Source: Chloroflexota bacterium
GTDB lineage: Bacteria; Chloroflexota; Anaerolineae; Anaerolineales; Villigracilaceae
Reading direction: 5' to 3'
NCBI GenBank assembly: GCA_016223135.1
Contig: JACRPQ010000015.1
Coordinates: 124,001 to 188,000 of the forward strand
Length of the DNA stretch: 64,000 nt
The notes beneath the pieces are model-generated. The model worked only from the letters and a program-made list of their open reading frames with translations. It had not been told where the DNA came from and ran no database searches. Positions 24,864-32,711 of this stretch are shown here, one piece after another; within the stretch, counting starts at the first letter, position 1; each line of letters begins with the position of its first letter. A program made the position numbers and the translations under genes.

Positions 24864-26692
24864 GGCACAACCGTGACAGGTGTGGAGGAAGGCTCAGGCG
24901 TTTGAGATGGCGTGCGCGTGGGCGTGGGAGTCCGCGTGGGGGTGGGTGGACGCGGCGTGCGCGTGTTGGTCGGTGTGGGGGTGTTGGTGGGCGTGCGCGT
25001 GGGGGTGAGGGTGGGCGGCAGCAGGCGCGTGGGCGTGACCAGCACTTCGGGCGGGTAGAGTTGGAGCATGGCAGTGTGCCAGTCGAGACCGCCGGTCAGG
25101 ACGAATTCGGTGAAGCGCGCGCCGCGGTAGTAGGTGCGCCAGTTGGGCAGGGCAGGGACCCGTTCCCAGCCGTATTGCGCGGCGAGGGCGGTCACATCCA
25201 CCCAGTAGCCGGGCGGGACTTCGGCGTAGGCGCCGCCCTGTTCGTAGGTTTGCGGGTCGAGGTTGTAGCGGGCGTGCAGGTCCCAGGGCGGGTCGTGGAG
25301 GGGGATGCCGAGGGTGCCGTCCTGCGCCTGCGCGCGGATGTAGAGCCGCCAGTAGGTTTGCGCGCCGAAATCCTCGCGCACGGCAACCATCCAGCCGGCG
25401 TTGGTCATCAGCGAGTTGATGGCGAAGGCGCGCCCGGTGTAAAGCCAGTCTTCGCTGAAGCCGGGATCGAGGTCCGAAGTGAGCGGGATGAAGGCGTTCT
25501 CGAGGCTGGCAAGCGCATCCCAGCCGGCTTCCCACTGCAGGCGCTGGCGCAGGGCGTTGAAGGCTTCGTCTGCCAAATCATGCAGTTGGGGGTAAGGCGC
25601 CTGCACATCGGGGAGGTCCACCAGCGACCAGCGTCCCGCCGCGCCTTCTCCAATGGGGTTTCCGAATGCCGCCCAGAGGGGAGCGGGCGTGAATTGGGCG
25701 GCTTGGGCGAACATCGCCGGCAGAGGTGCAGGCAGAGGCGCATCCAGCCAGACCAGGCTTCCCACCTGATAGGGGAAGGGCGTGAGCGGCTGGAGGATGT
25801 TGCCGTCGAGGGCGTAGGTGATGATGAAGTTTGTGTTCGGGGCGGGGACAATGGTAATGAGACGGTCGCCGCCTGCGTTCCAGGCGGGCAGGCTGCCGTC
25901 GCCGATCCAGCGGGCAGGGAATTGACGCCCCGCCTCCCAGAGGTAGATGCCGCTTCTGCCGATGTTTTGCGATTGCGCTGCCCATGCCAGGCGCGTTCCA
26001 TCCGGCGACCAGACGGGGTGCGATTCGGAAGCGAGCGGAGTATTGCTCAGGTTTTGGAAGCGGTCGTCGCCGGGGCGGTCGAGGTCGGCGAGGATGACTT
26101 CGCCGTTGGAGATGAAGGCAATCTGTCGTCCGCCGGGCGCCCAGGCGGGAGAATGGTCGGCGGCGGGGGAATGGGTGAGGGGAATGGCGCCGTTGGCGGG
26201 GTCGGCGGCGGGACCGATGACGATTTCGAGGTTGTCCTCGCGGTAGGTTTCGTAGGCGAGGAAGGAGCCGTCGGGCGACCAGGAGGGGGCGGCGTCGTAT
26301 TCGGGGGTGTCGGTGAGTTGGGTGAGTTCGCCGCTGGCGAGGTCGAGCAGGAAGAGGTCCCAGTGACCGAGGCGGTTGGAGGCAAAGGCAAGTTTCGTCC
26401 CGTCGGGGCTGGGGGCGGGGGTGATGTCATCCCAGTCGCCGTTGGTGAGGCGGGTGAGCGCACCGCCGGCCGGGTCGTAGGCAAAGAGGTGAGCGTAGCC
26501 GTCCTCTTCGAGAGAGAGGATGACGATATTTTCTGCGCTGTTGGCGAGAGGAGAGCTGGCGGTTTGTGAGGCGGTGGGCGAGGGAGTATCCGCCGCTGCG
26601 CTGGGAGTGGGGAGCGCCGGCTGGGAGCAGGCGGCGAGGATGACTATTGCGAGCAGGACGGCAAGCGTATGGCGCAGAAGAGGTCGGGGCAT
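24860..26692 (-). CDS. TolB-like beta-propeller lipoprotein
   Basis: This protein of about 610 residues has a lipoprotein signal (ILAAC), a Ser/Thr/Pro spacer and an N-terminal six-bladed propeller of TolB/WD40-like (PD40) repeats (about 45-300: GDWDDITPAPSPDGTKLAFASNRLGHWDLFLLDL and relatives such as AAPSWSPDGSFLAY and SHPVWSPDGTRLAW). A second domain (about 330-545) is of unknown type, and the C-terminus (about 550-610) is a Thr-Pro/Arg-rich tail of TPTRTPT repeats. The start is the ATG at 26692; a TTG 12 bases upstream is possible. It is the middle gene of a three-gene cell-surface operon with the M23 lipoprotein. Confidence 0.85.
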   Translation of the reverse strand: MPRPLLRHTLAVLLAIVILAACSQPALPTPSAAADTPSPTASQTASSPLANSAENIVILSLEEDGYAHLFAYDPAGGALTRLTNGDWDDITPAPSPDGTKLAFASNRLGHWDLFLLDLASGELTQLTDTPEYDAAPSWSPDGSFLAYETYREDNLEIVIGPAADPANGAIPLTHSPAADHSPAWAPGGRQIAFISNGEVILADLDRPGDDRFQNLSNTPLASESHPVWSPDGTRLAWAAQSQNIGRSGIYLWEAGRQFPARWIGDGSLPAWNAGGDRLITIVPAPNTNFIITYALDGNILQPLTPFPYQVGSLVWLDAPLPAPLPAMFAQAAQFTPAPLWAAFGNPIGEGAAGRWSLVDLPDVQAPYPQLHDLADEAFNALRQRLQWEAGWDALASLENAFIPLTSDLDPGFSEDWLYTGRAFAINSLMTNAGWMVAVREDFGAQTYWRLYIRAQAQDGTLGIPLHDPPWDLHARYNLDPQTYEQGGAYAEVPPGYWVDVTALAAQYGWERVPALPNWRTYYRGARFTEFVLTGGLDWHTAMLQLYPPEVLVTPTRLLPPTLTPTRTPTNTPTPTNTRTPRPPTPTRTPTPTRTPSQTPEPSSTPVTVVP

Positions 26693-26704
26693 GGAAGAGG
26701 TCAA

Positions 26705-27085
26705 TCAGGCAGAGTCAGTTTCGGGTCCGGGAGGAGGCGGGGTGACGTCGAAGGCGAAGGTCTGCGGTTCGGCGGCGGGTCCGTCGGGGTAGAAAAGGCG
26801 GGCTTCGATGGCGTAAGGGTTGAGCAGGTCGCCGCGGATGTGCATGGTGAATTCGATTTTCCAATTCATCGGTTCGACGAAACTGGCGGTGGCGACTTCC
26901 TCTCCATTGCCGTTGCTCAGCACGATTTCAAGGTGCGGGCGGATTTGGAAGGGGGTCATTTCGATGTTGACGCGCACGCGGCGTCCGTCGGGGTAGGGTT
27001 CGGCGGCGAGGGAGGTGATGCGCGTCTCTTCGGGAGCGGTGCGGTTGTTGAGGTGGTCTTCGGGGAAAAAGAAGTCGAGGGTCAT
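26705..27085 (-). CDS. conserved-looking protein of unknown function
   Basis: This 126-residue soluble protein has no signal peptide or membrane segment. It reads as one beta-sandwich (RVRVNIEMTPFQIRPHLEIVLSNGNGEEVATASFVEP, then NWKIEFTMHIRGDLLNPYAIEARLFYPDG) with a Pro-rich C-terminus. The next gene (propeller lipoprotein) starts 12 bases downstream, so it is probably in the same operon. I do not recognise a family. Confidence 0.7.
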   Translation of the reverse strand: MTLDFFFPEDHLNNRTAPEETRITSLAAEPYPDGRRVRVNIEMTPFQIRPHLEIVLSNGNGEEVATASFVEPMNWKIEFTMHIRGDLLNPYAIEARLFYPDGPAAEPQTFAFDVTPPPPGPETDSA

Positions 27086-27100
27086 GGGGGAGTCTCTAGT

Positions 27101-27224
27101 TTGGTAGTCGGATAGTCGTTGGCAGATGATGAAATATCTGAAGTGAGGTTTGCAAATCGCAAATCAAAAATCAAAAATCAAAAATCGTAAATCGTAAATC
27201 GCAAATCGTAAATCGTAAATCGTC
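27101..27224. repeat. intergenic heptamer array next to the ParB-like gene
   Basis: At least nine units of AAATCAA, AAATCGT or AAATCGC type (27151-27224) follow a looser stretch with TAGTCGG-like units. The array ends exactly at the stop codon of the ParB-like gene. Confidence 0.9.
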
Positions 27225-28055
27225 TTATTCGTCGAAGAGGAAGGTGGCTTCGGAGTAAAAGCGGACGCCTTTCTTTTTGACGCGTTCTTCCACCCAATGG
27301 TTGAGGTATTCCTGTTTGTATTCGATGGCTTTGCCGCTGGAGAGTTCGTGCAGGGGATAGTTGAGGTGCAGGGCGCGCGGCGAGACGGTGAAGCGCGTGA
27401 TGCCCGTGGGCAGCATGATGTTCTGGCTTGCCAGTTTGAGGATGGTCTTGATTTTGAAGTGAGGGAAGATAATGAGAGCGGTCAGGTCGGGGTAGAGACG
27501 TTTGAAGGTTTCGATGAGGGTCTGGCTGGTGCGGTCGAGCGAGGCGCGGGTTTTGTAGCAGTTGACCACGTTGTGCATGGTCTGGATGTGCGCCGCCAGG
27601 TCGCTGGGGGCTTCTTTGACAAGAAAGAAGGCATCGTTGGCGAGGCGGATTTGTATGGGCATGTACTTGGGCGCATCCAGCGATTTGCGCGTGTCCACTT
27701 TGACGAGTTCGATGCCTTTTATTTTGCGAAGGGCGGCGGTCAGCGCCTTGGGCGGCATTCCCCAAACGACGTGATTCCAGGTTTGCAGGTTGACGTGCGG
27801 GTCATTGGCGGCGACGACCTGCGTCACGATGTGCGGAAATTCCAGGACGCGCAGGGATGTCACGCGGTTGGCGCCATCCAGCACCATATAGCGGTCAGTG
27901 CCGTCATTGAGGGGCATGACAATGGGCGGGTTGCGCAGAATGCCCTGGGCGCGCAGTTTTTCCACCAGCGGCAGGGTGCGCTGCATGTCGTGGTCTTCGT
28001 GCAGGATGAGCGACTCGATGGGAAGGATTTTCAGGTTGGGCAGGTTGGAAATCAT
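27225..28055 (-). CDS. ParB/Srx-fold protein, possible SbnI/SerK-type
   Basis: This protein of about 276 residues has an N-terminal ParB-like nuclease/kinase fold (about 1-100): LKILPIESLILHEDHDMQRTLPLVEKL, then PPIVMPL and the signature YMVLDGANRVTSLRVL. It has no helix-turn-helix and no ParA partner, so it is not a partition protein. Free-standing ParB-fold proteins such as SbnI and SerK phosphorylate serine using ADP or ATP; the DGANR motif is related to their DGxHR, but I cannot show the activity. The C-terminal half (about 110-276) is unfamiliar. The ATG at 28055 is used; the TTG at 28091 would overlap the RluA gene. Confidence 0.7.
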   Translation of the reverse strand: MISNLPNLKILPIESLILHEDHDMQRTLPLVEKLRAQGILRNPPIVMPLNDGTDRYMVLDGANRVTSLRVLEFPHIVTQVVAANDPHVNLQTWNHVVWGMPPKALTAALRKIKGIELVKVDTRKSLDAPKYMPIQIRLANDAFFLVKEAPSDLAAHIQTMHNVVNCYKTRASLDRTSQTLIETFKRLYPDLTALIIFPHFKIKTILKLASQNIMLPTGITRFTVSPRALHLNYPLHELSSGKAIEYKQEYLNHWVEERVKKKGVRFYSEATFLFDE

Positions 28056-28087
28056 CGGGCGAAGGATACCATACAAGCAAAGGCGTT

Positions 28088-28759
28088 TCAAACGCTCAAA
28101 CGTTCCAATGCGCTGACAAAATCTTCAGGCGGCTCTGTCCGAAAGGTCAACCGTTCGCCTGTGGCAGGATGGGTAAAGGTGAGGGTGCGGGCATGCAGCG
28201 CGGGGCGGGAAATCAGGTCGGTGGAGGAAGCGCCGTAGAGGACATCTCCCAAGAGCGGATGCCCCAGCGCGTAAGCATGGACGCGGATCTGATGCGTTCT
28301 CCCCGTCATCGGCTGCGCTTCGACCCACGCCCCAGCCTGATACCGTTTCAATACGCCGAATCTCGTCTCGGACGGTTTCCCGCCTTTGGGGTCCACCACG
28401 GTGCGGTGTTTGTGTCCCACGTTGGCGCGCAGAGGGAAGCGGGCAATCTTCTCGTTCCAGTTGGGAGCTCCCTCCAGGATGGCGTGATAGGTCTTTTCCG
28501 CTTCGCGTTTTTCGAATTGCAGGCTGAGGGCGCGGTGCGCTTCGGCGGTGCGCGCAAAGACCATCACGCCGCTGGTGATTTTATCGAGGCGGTGGACGAT
28601 GAAGATTCCTCGCCCTGAGCCTGTCGAAGGGTTGCCAAACTCCGCCTCAAGCAGTTTGACCAGATACGGCGCGTCCTTTTCCCAGCCATCCGGCAGGACG
28701 GAAAGCCCGGCAGGTTTGTCGAGGACGAGCAGGTGTTCATCAACAAAGAGGATGTTCAT
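28088..28759 (-). CDS. RluA-family pseudouridine synthase
   Basis: This 223-residue enzyme lacks an S4 domain. It isomerises uridine in rRNA or tRNA. Motifs: opening LVLDKPAGLSVLPDG, catalytic Asp59 in IVHRLDKITSGVMVFART, RPL-like ALSLQFEKREAEKTYHAI, and GRTHQIRVHAYALGHPLLGDVLYG. The stretch PSTGSGR (about 44-50) just before the catalytic motif is encoded by a repeat-like sequence (28606-28633) and is an in-frame insertion not typical of the family. Target position unknown. Confidence 0.9.
   Translation of the reverse strand: MNILFVDEHLLVLDKPAGLSVLPDGWEKDAPYLVKLLEAEFGNPSTGSGRGIFIVHRLDKITSGVMVFARTAEAHRALSLQFEKREAEKTYHAILEGAPNWNEKIARFPLRANVGHKHRTVVDPKGGKPSETRFGVLKRYQAGAWVEAQPMTGRTHQIRVHAYALGHPLLGDVLYGASSTDLISRPALHARTLTFTHPATGERLTFRTEPPEDFVSALERLSV
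28606..28633. repeat. in-frame repeat fragment inside the RluA-type gene
   Basis: CCCTGAGCCTGTCGAAGGG resembles the widespread palindromic sequence CCTTCGACAGGCTCAGG. It encodes PSTGSGR in the pseudouridine synthase. Confidence 0.65.
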
Positions 28760-28786
28760 GAGTTGATTTTACCCTGCCGCATCTGC

Positions 28787-28815
28787 TTGACACCCTCCCC
28801 AGACCGGCATAATAT
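28787..28815 (+). promoter_or_regulatory. promoter of the SpoU/TrmH gene, leaderless
   Basis: TTGACA (28787-28792), 17-base spacer, TAATAT (28810-28815). The inferred start falls on the ATG at 28822, so the mRNA should lack a 5' leader; no ribosome binding site is seen. Confidence 0.7.
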
Positions 28816-28821
28816 CCAGCC

Positions 28822-29637
28822 ATGACCAATGAACCGTACAATCCCTTTTTGATTGACTCGCTCAACCATCCGCTGGCGGGACCCATCCGTCAGTTGCTGC
28901 ACCGCGACGGGCGGCGCGAATTGAACCGCATTTTGATTGACGACGAAGAAAATATCCTGCAGGCGCTGGAAGCCGGCGTGGAAATCGAGTCGGTCTATTA
29001 CGCCGGCGACGAGACGATTTCCGACGAACTGCGCAGCAAACTGACCCCCGGCGCGACCATCCATGAGGTGGCAAAACGAACAACCAAGAAAATTTTCGAG
29101 AACGACAAACTCTCACGCATTTTTGCCATCGCCGAAACGCCGCCGTCCAAAGGTTTGGAATGGCTGAAAGCCACACAAAGAGACGTTGTCGTCTTGGAGG
29201 ATGTGAGCATTTCGGGCAACATCGGGAACATCATCCGCACGTCTCTGGCGCTGGACTTGGGCGGGATGATTCTGCTCAACATGGACCCGCTCGATTTGTA
29301 TGATCGCCGTCTCATCCGCGCCAGCCGCGGCTACATGTTTTCCCTGCCCATCATGACCGCTTCGACGGCGGAGTTCCTCGCCTATTGCAAAGCCAACGGC
29401 GAGACTCTGCTCGTCACCGACATGGATGCCAACATGAGCGTGGAGGAAATCGCCTCCATTCCGCAGCGGCTGTTGATTGTTTTCGGCAGCGAGAAGGAGG
29501 GCTGTTCGCCGGAAATCGAAGCCGCGGCGACGATGCGGGCGCGCATTCCCATCAACCCGAAGGTCGAGTCATTGAACGTCTCTGCGGCGGCAGGGATTAC
29601 GCTCTTTCAGCGCATCGGCTTCAACCGTAAAAAATAA
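28822..29637 (+). CDS. SpoU/TrmH-family RNA methyltransferase
   Basis: This 271-residue 2'-O-ribose methyltransferase has a substrate-binding N-terminal domain (about 1-110) and the SPOUT trefoil-knot domain (about 120-271). The three motifs are visible: VSISGNIGNIIRTSLALDLGG (motif 1, Asn/Arg), LLIVFGSEKEGCSPEIE (motif 2) and ARIPINPKVESLNVSAAAGITLFQRI (motif 3, Ser-Leu-Asn-Val). It uses S-adenosylmethionine; the target nucleotide in rRNA or tRNA is not shown. It is expressed from its own promoter and ends at a hairpin. Confidence 0.92.
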   Translation: MTNEPYNPFLIDSLNHPLAGPIRQLLHRDGRRELNRILIDDEENILQALEAGVEIESVYYAGDETISDELRSKLTPGATIHEVAKRTTKKIFENDKLSRIFAIAETPPSKGLEWLKATQRDVVVLEDVSISGNIGNIIRTSLALDLGGMILLNMDPLDLYDRRLIRASRGYMFSLPIMTASTAEFLAYCKANGETLLVTDMDANMSVEEIASIPQRLLIVFGSEKEGCSPEIEAAATMRARIPINPKVESLNVSAAAGITLFQRIGFNRKK

Positions 29638-29668
29638 ACCGGCGGAACATCCCGCCGGTTTATTTGGT
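29636..29668 (+). terminator. terminator of the SpoU/TrmH gene
   Basis: Ten-base perfect stem AAACCGGCGG (29636-29645) with CCGCCGGTTT (29652-29661), loop of 6, followed by TTATTTGGTT. It overlaps the stop codon. Confidence 0.75.
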
Positions 29669-29680
29669 TCTAGCCACCCA

Positions 29681-30001
29681 ACACTTTTGTTTTGGGACGC
29701 AGATGAACGCTGATTTACGCGGATTTAAGTTTTTTGCGTTTTCTTTACCGTACATAGAAACCCTAAAGGTCTGCTTTCCCTTCGTGAATTTGAGAATTTC
29801 CAAAAAGACTAGTCACCCGACACTTTTGTTTTAGGACGCAGATGAACGCTGATTTAACTGATGTTACACAGTTTATTCGTAGTGCGATATTTATATCGCC
29901 TGAAAACGCGAGATAAATCTCGCGCTACCGCGTAAGGTGAGTGATTTAAGTTGTTTTATCTGCTTTTTTCAGCGTCCCATTTGAAACTGTCAGGTCGCTA
30001 G
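29681..30001. repeat. nested repeat cluster (R3 copies with R4 and R2 inserted)
   Basis: Two copies of the 5' half of element R3 (CACTTTTGTTTTGGGACGC, 29690-29740 and 29818-29858) and one 3' half (CAGCGTCCCATTTGAAACTG, 29947-30001) are present. The first R3 copy is broken by R4 (29740-29808, inverted relative to 11221-11287). The second is broken by an R2 copy (29877-29946, inverted). The bases TGATTTA occur on both sides of the R2 insertion. No protein gene is seen in this 370-base gap. Confidence 0.75.
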
Positions 30002-30008
30002 TTTTGGT

Positions 30009-30485
30009 TCAGGCTTTTTTGTACTGCCGCACTTCCATTGCGGCGCTGTATCCCACCCATGCCGCGAGTCCGTAAAACAGCAAATCCATGAAGTCGAAGG
30101 CAATCGTGAAGACTTCGATCAGGGCGGCGGGGGTTGTGAGAAAGAAGAAGAATACCCGAATAAAAGACACTCCCTCTTCACGGGCAATCACCCCCGAATA
30201 GAACATCAGGTTGCCCAGCACACATCCCAGCAGGGCGAGCGCTGCGCTGGCGATACCGAAGATGGCAGACCTGCCTTTTCCAAAGTATCGAACGGCAATG
30301 CCAACCAGAAAACCGATGCCGATTGCCATCCAGCCAATCTGATATTCGGTGAAGTAGGTGATTGCACCCCACACGATTGCGCCAGCCAGCATGGCAACGC
30401 CGCCGCCGATCAAGCCCAGGAGCAGATTTGATTCGGTCTCCACCGGCTCGATGACCGGGGAGGAAGGGGGAAGAGAGGTATTCAT
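30009..30485 (-). CDS. four-helix membrane protein, unknown function
   Basis: This protein of about 158 residues has a short polar N-terminus and four hydrophobic segments (about 23-47, 51-69, 76-98 and 118-145 by eye), including AIGIGFLVGIAVRYFGKG. The segment spacing is like small tetraspanning bacterial proteins with a hydrophilic N-terminus. The ATG at 30485 is preferred because AGGAG lies about 10 bases upstream; in-frame starts up to 30542 exist. It is flanked on both sides by repeat clusters, which suggests an island of recent change. Confidence 0.7.
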   Translation of the reverse strand: MNTSLPPSSPVIEPVETESNLLLGLIGGGVAMLAGAIVWGAITYFTEYQIGWMAIGIGFLVGIAVRYFGKGRSAIFGIASAALALLGCVLGNLMFYSGVIAREEGVSFIRVFFFFLTTPAALIEVFTIAFDFMDLLFYGLAAWVGYSAAMEVRQYKKA

Positions 30486-30591
30486 CTCTTGCATTCTCCT
30501 TTCGGTAGATGATGGATGAACTGCACAGGCGAAAGTATACACTTTTCACTCATGTTACGCAGCAACGCGAAGGCTCTTTGGATGTTTCCGT

Positions 30592-30902
30592 AAGCCGTAC
30601 ACGGAATATACGGCTTGCATGGGCTTTCACGGAGAAAACCTAAAAAACCTGAATTCGGGATAAGGCTTTTGAATCGTCCCGAAGGCTTTTGACGCAGCGG
30701 GTTCGAGAGCAGAATCAGCCTTCGGGACGCTTATCCCGAACTGACATTAAAAAAATTCGTGCTTTTTCCGTCCCGTATGTATGGCTTTCTCATTATCGCT
30801 TGACGGAATCAATTTTGTACACGGATCGCACGGATGATACAGAGTTCTCCGTGAAAAACGGAAAGAAAACCGTTCATTCCGCGAAATCCGTGTACAAAGA
30901 AG
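30592..30902. repeat. repeat cluster between two minus-strand genes
   Basis: Contains AAGCCGTA/TACGGCTT (30592-30616), a full copy of hairpin element R1 (30648-30750) and an inverted pair TTGTACACGGAT/ATCCGTGTACAA (30815-30897). Just beyond lies a remnant of the R2 end (TGCGTAAGGTGA, about 30953-30964). The apparent frame at 30689-30964 runs through these repeats and is not a gene. Confidence 0.8.
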
Positions 30903-30968
30903 GCTCGCATCCAGACTTTGAGAAAGCCATAGTCCCGCATGGTGCGATGCACTGCGTAAGGTGAACTT

Positions 30969-32591
30969 CTACTTTCGACTTTCCATCTTACTCATCGCAT
31001 ACTCCGCCAGCGCGGTGATAGTCAGCGACGGGTTGACGCCGGGGTTGGCAGGGACGATCGAGCCGTCAATGATGTACAGACCGGGGTAATTGTGAATCTC
31101 GAAGTTTTCGTCCACCACGCCCTCTTCGGCGTTCCTTCCAATCGGCGCGCCGCCGAGGATGTGAGCCGTCGTCGGCATCCCCAGCAGATTTTCACCCACC
31201 GAGCCGAGCGGAATGCCGTCCGTGCGCCGGGCAAATTCGCGCGTAATCTCGTGCGAGCCTTCCACCTGCGCATTGATGGTGTAGCCGGGTTCCTCCTCCG
31301 CCACCAAGCCCGTGCGGAAGAGCGTGAACAGACTGCGCCCGATGCGGAAGCGCATGCGATTGTCGGCGTGTTGCATGACGAGCAGGATGGTCACGTTGTG
31401 CGCCCAGCCGGGCAGGAACAGCGCCTTCGCAAAATCCATCGGATGCGTGAGCGCCCACCAGGCAAAGCGCAGGATGCGCAGCGGCACACTCACGTCTCTG
31501 GCGATGAGCGGCGCAGCTAGGAAACGCATCAGCGATGAACCATCGGGATAGCGCACCGGCTCGATGCGTGTCTGCTCGTCATGATTGTAGATGGATGAAA
31601 TGGCGACGCCCTCCGAATAATTGACATCGGACCTCCGCGCCACGCTTCCCAACAGACCCTCCGAATTGGTCCGCACCATTGAGCCGAGTCTCCCCGACAG
31701 TTTGGGCAATGACTTTTTCACGTCGCGCAGGGTGAGCAGAAGCTTCATCGTCCCCATCACGCCAGCCGAGAAGATGACGTTCTTTGCGTAAACGGTTTTT
31801 GTCCGTTTGAACAAACTTGTGGAGGAGCGATAGGCAACGACGTAACGCGCCTCGGGCGCTTGACCTTCGATGTTCGACTCTTGGCTAAAATCCGAGAGAG
31901 GTCGAACGTCAATTACCTCCACTTCGGGAAGCACCACCGCCCCGTTCTTCTCCGCAAAGTACAGGTAGTTTTTGGGCAGGATGTTCTTGGCATTGTAGCG
32001 GCATCCCACCATGCACCCGCCGCAGTGACGGCAGCCGGCGCGCGCGGGACCCTCGCCGCCAAAGTAAGGGTCGGGGACGGTTGCTCCAGCCTCCCCGAAG
32101 AATACGCCGACATCCGTAGCGCGGAAGGTGTGTCCCATGCCGCGTTCTTCCGCCATCTGCCGCAGGATTTCATCCGCCCGCCAGAGTTTGGGGTTGCGCG
32201 CTGCGCCCAGCATCCGTTTGGCAGTCTCGTAATGCGGACGCAGAACTTCCCCCCACTTCAGCGGATGATTCCAAGCGGGGGTGGCAAAGGTTTCCTCAGC
32301 GGGGACTTCCAGCACGTTGGCGTAGCCCAAACTGCCGCCGCCCACGCCCGCCCCGTGCAGCACCATCACGCCCTTGAGCAGGCTGATTTGCAGAATGCCA
32401 TGCGCCCGCAGGGCGGGCATCCAGAGATATTTCCAAAACTGCCAGTTGGACTTGGCGAAATCCTTGTCCTCATAGCGCTTGCCCTTTTCGAGGACGAGGA
32501 CAGAATAGCCCTTTTCAGTCAGCCGCATGGCAGAGACGGAGCCCCCAAAGCCGGAGCCGATGATGATGTAGTCGTAAACTTGTTTTGTCAT
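30969..32591 (-). CDS. GMC-family FAD oxidoreductase, cholesterol-oxidase-like
   Basis: This 540-residue protein has the FAD-binding motif IIGSGFGGSVSAMRLTEKG (about 9-27), the GMC loop GAGVGGGSLGYANV and the C-terminal GGAPIGRNAEEGVVDENFEIHNYPGLYIIDGSIVPANPGVNPSLTI region with a conserved HxxGG-like ending. A cysteine cluster, CRHCGGCMVGCRYNAKN, is shared with actinobacterial ChoD-type relatives and may hold a metal or Fe-S centre. The likely substrate is a sterol or hydroxylated lipid, unproven. It stands alone between repeats. Confidence 0.85.
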   Translation of the reverse strand: MTKQVYDYIIIGSGFGGSVSAMRLTEKGYSVLVLEKGKRYEDKDFAKSNWQFWKYLWMPALRAHGILQISLLKGVMVLHGAGVGGGSLGYANVLEVPAEETFATPAWNHPLKWGEVLRPHYETAKRMLGAARNPKLWRADEILRQMAEERGMGHTFRATDVGVFFGEAGATVPDPYFGGEGPARAGCRHCGGCMVGCRYNAKNILPKNYLYFAEKNGAVVLPEVEVIDVRPLSDFSQESNIEGQAPEARYVVAYRSSTSLFKRTKTVYAKNVIFSAGVMGTMKLLLTLRDVKKSLPKLSGRLGSMVRTNSEGLLGSVARRSDVNYSEGVAISSIYNHDEQTRIEPVRYPDGSSLMRFLAAPLIARDVSVPLRILRFAWWALTHPMDFAKALFLPGWAHNVTILLVMQHADNRMRFRIGRSLFTLFRTGLVAEEEPGYTINAQVEGSHEITREFARRTDGIPLGSVGENLLGMPTTAHILGGAPIGRNAEEGVVDENFEIHNYPGLYIIDGSIVPANPGVNPSLTITALAEYAMSKMESRK

Positions 32592-32616
32592 TTCAGGATC
32601 TCATTTTCAATCCATC

Positions 32617-32705
32617 ACCCTGAGCCGTAACCCTGAACGCAGCGAAGGGTCTCTTATGCTGGCGTGGAGATGCTTCGGCAGCAAACGCCTCAGCATGACA
32701 TAACG
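32617..32705. repeat. palindromic repeat R6 between two minus-strand genes
   Basis: CACCCTGAGCC, CTGAACGCAGCGAAGGGTC and GAGATGCTTCGGCAGCAAAC with CTCAGCATGACA match the type of dispersed repeat in many genomes (CCCTGAGC-GAAGGGTCT and GCTCAGAATGACA). It fills the gap between the GMC gene and the next lipoprotein gene. Confidence 0.7.
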
Positions 32706-32711
32706 AGTATT

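Noticed and set aside
24902-26569. Long plus-strand frame opposite the TolB-like gene
   Set aside because: Its Gly/Val/Arg/Glu-rich product shows no motif; the minus-strand propeller repeats and signal peptide are clear.
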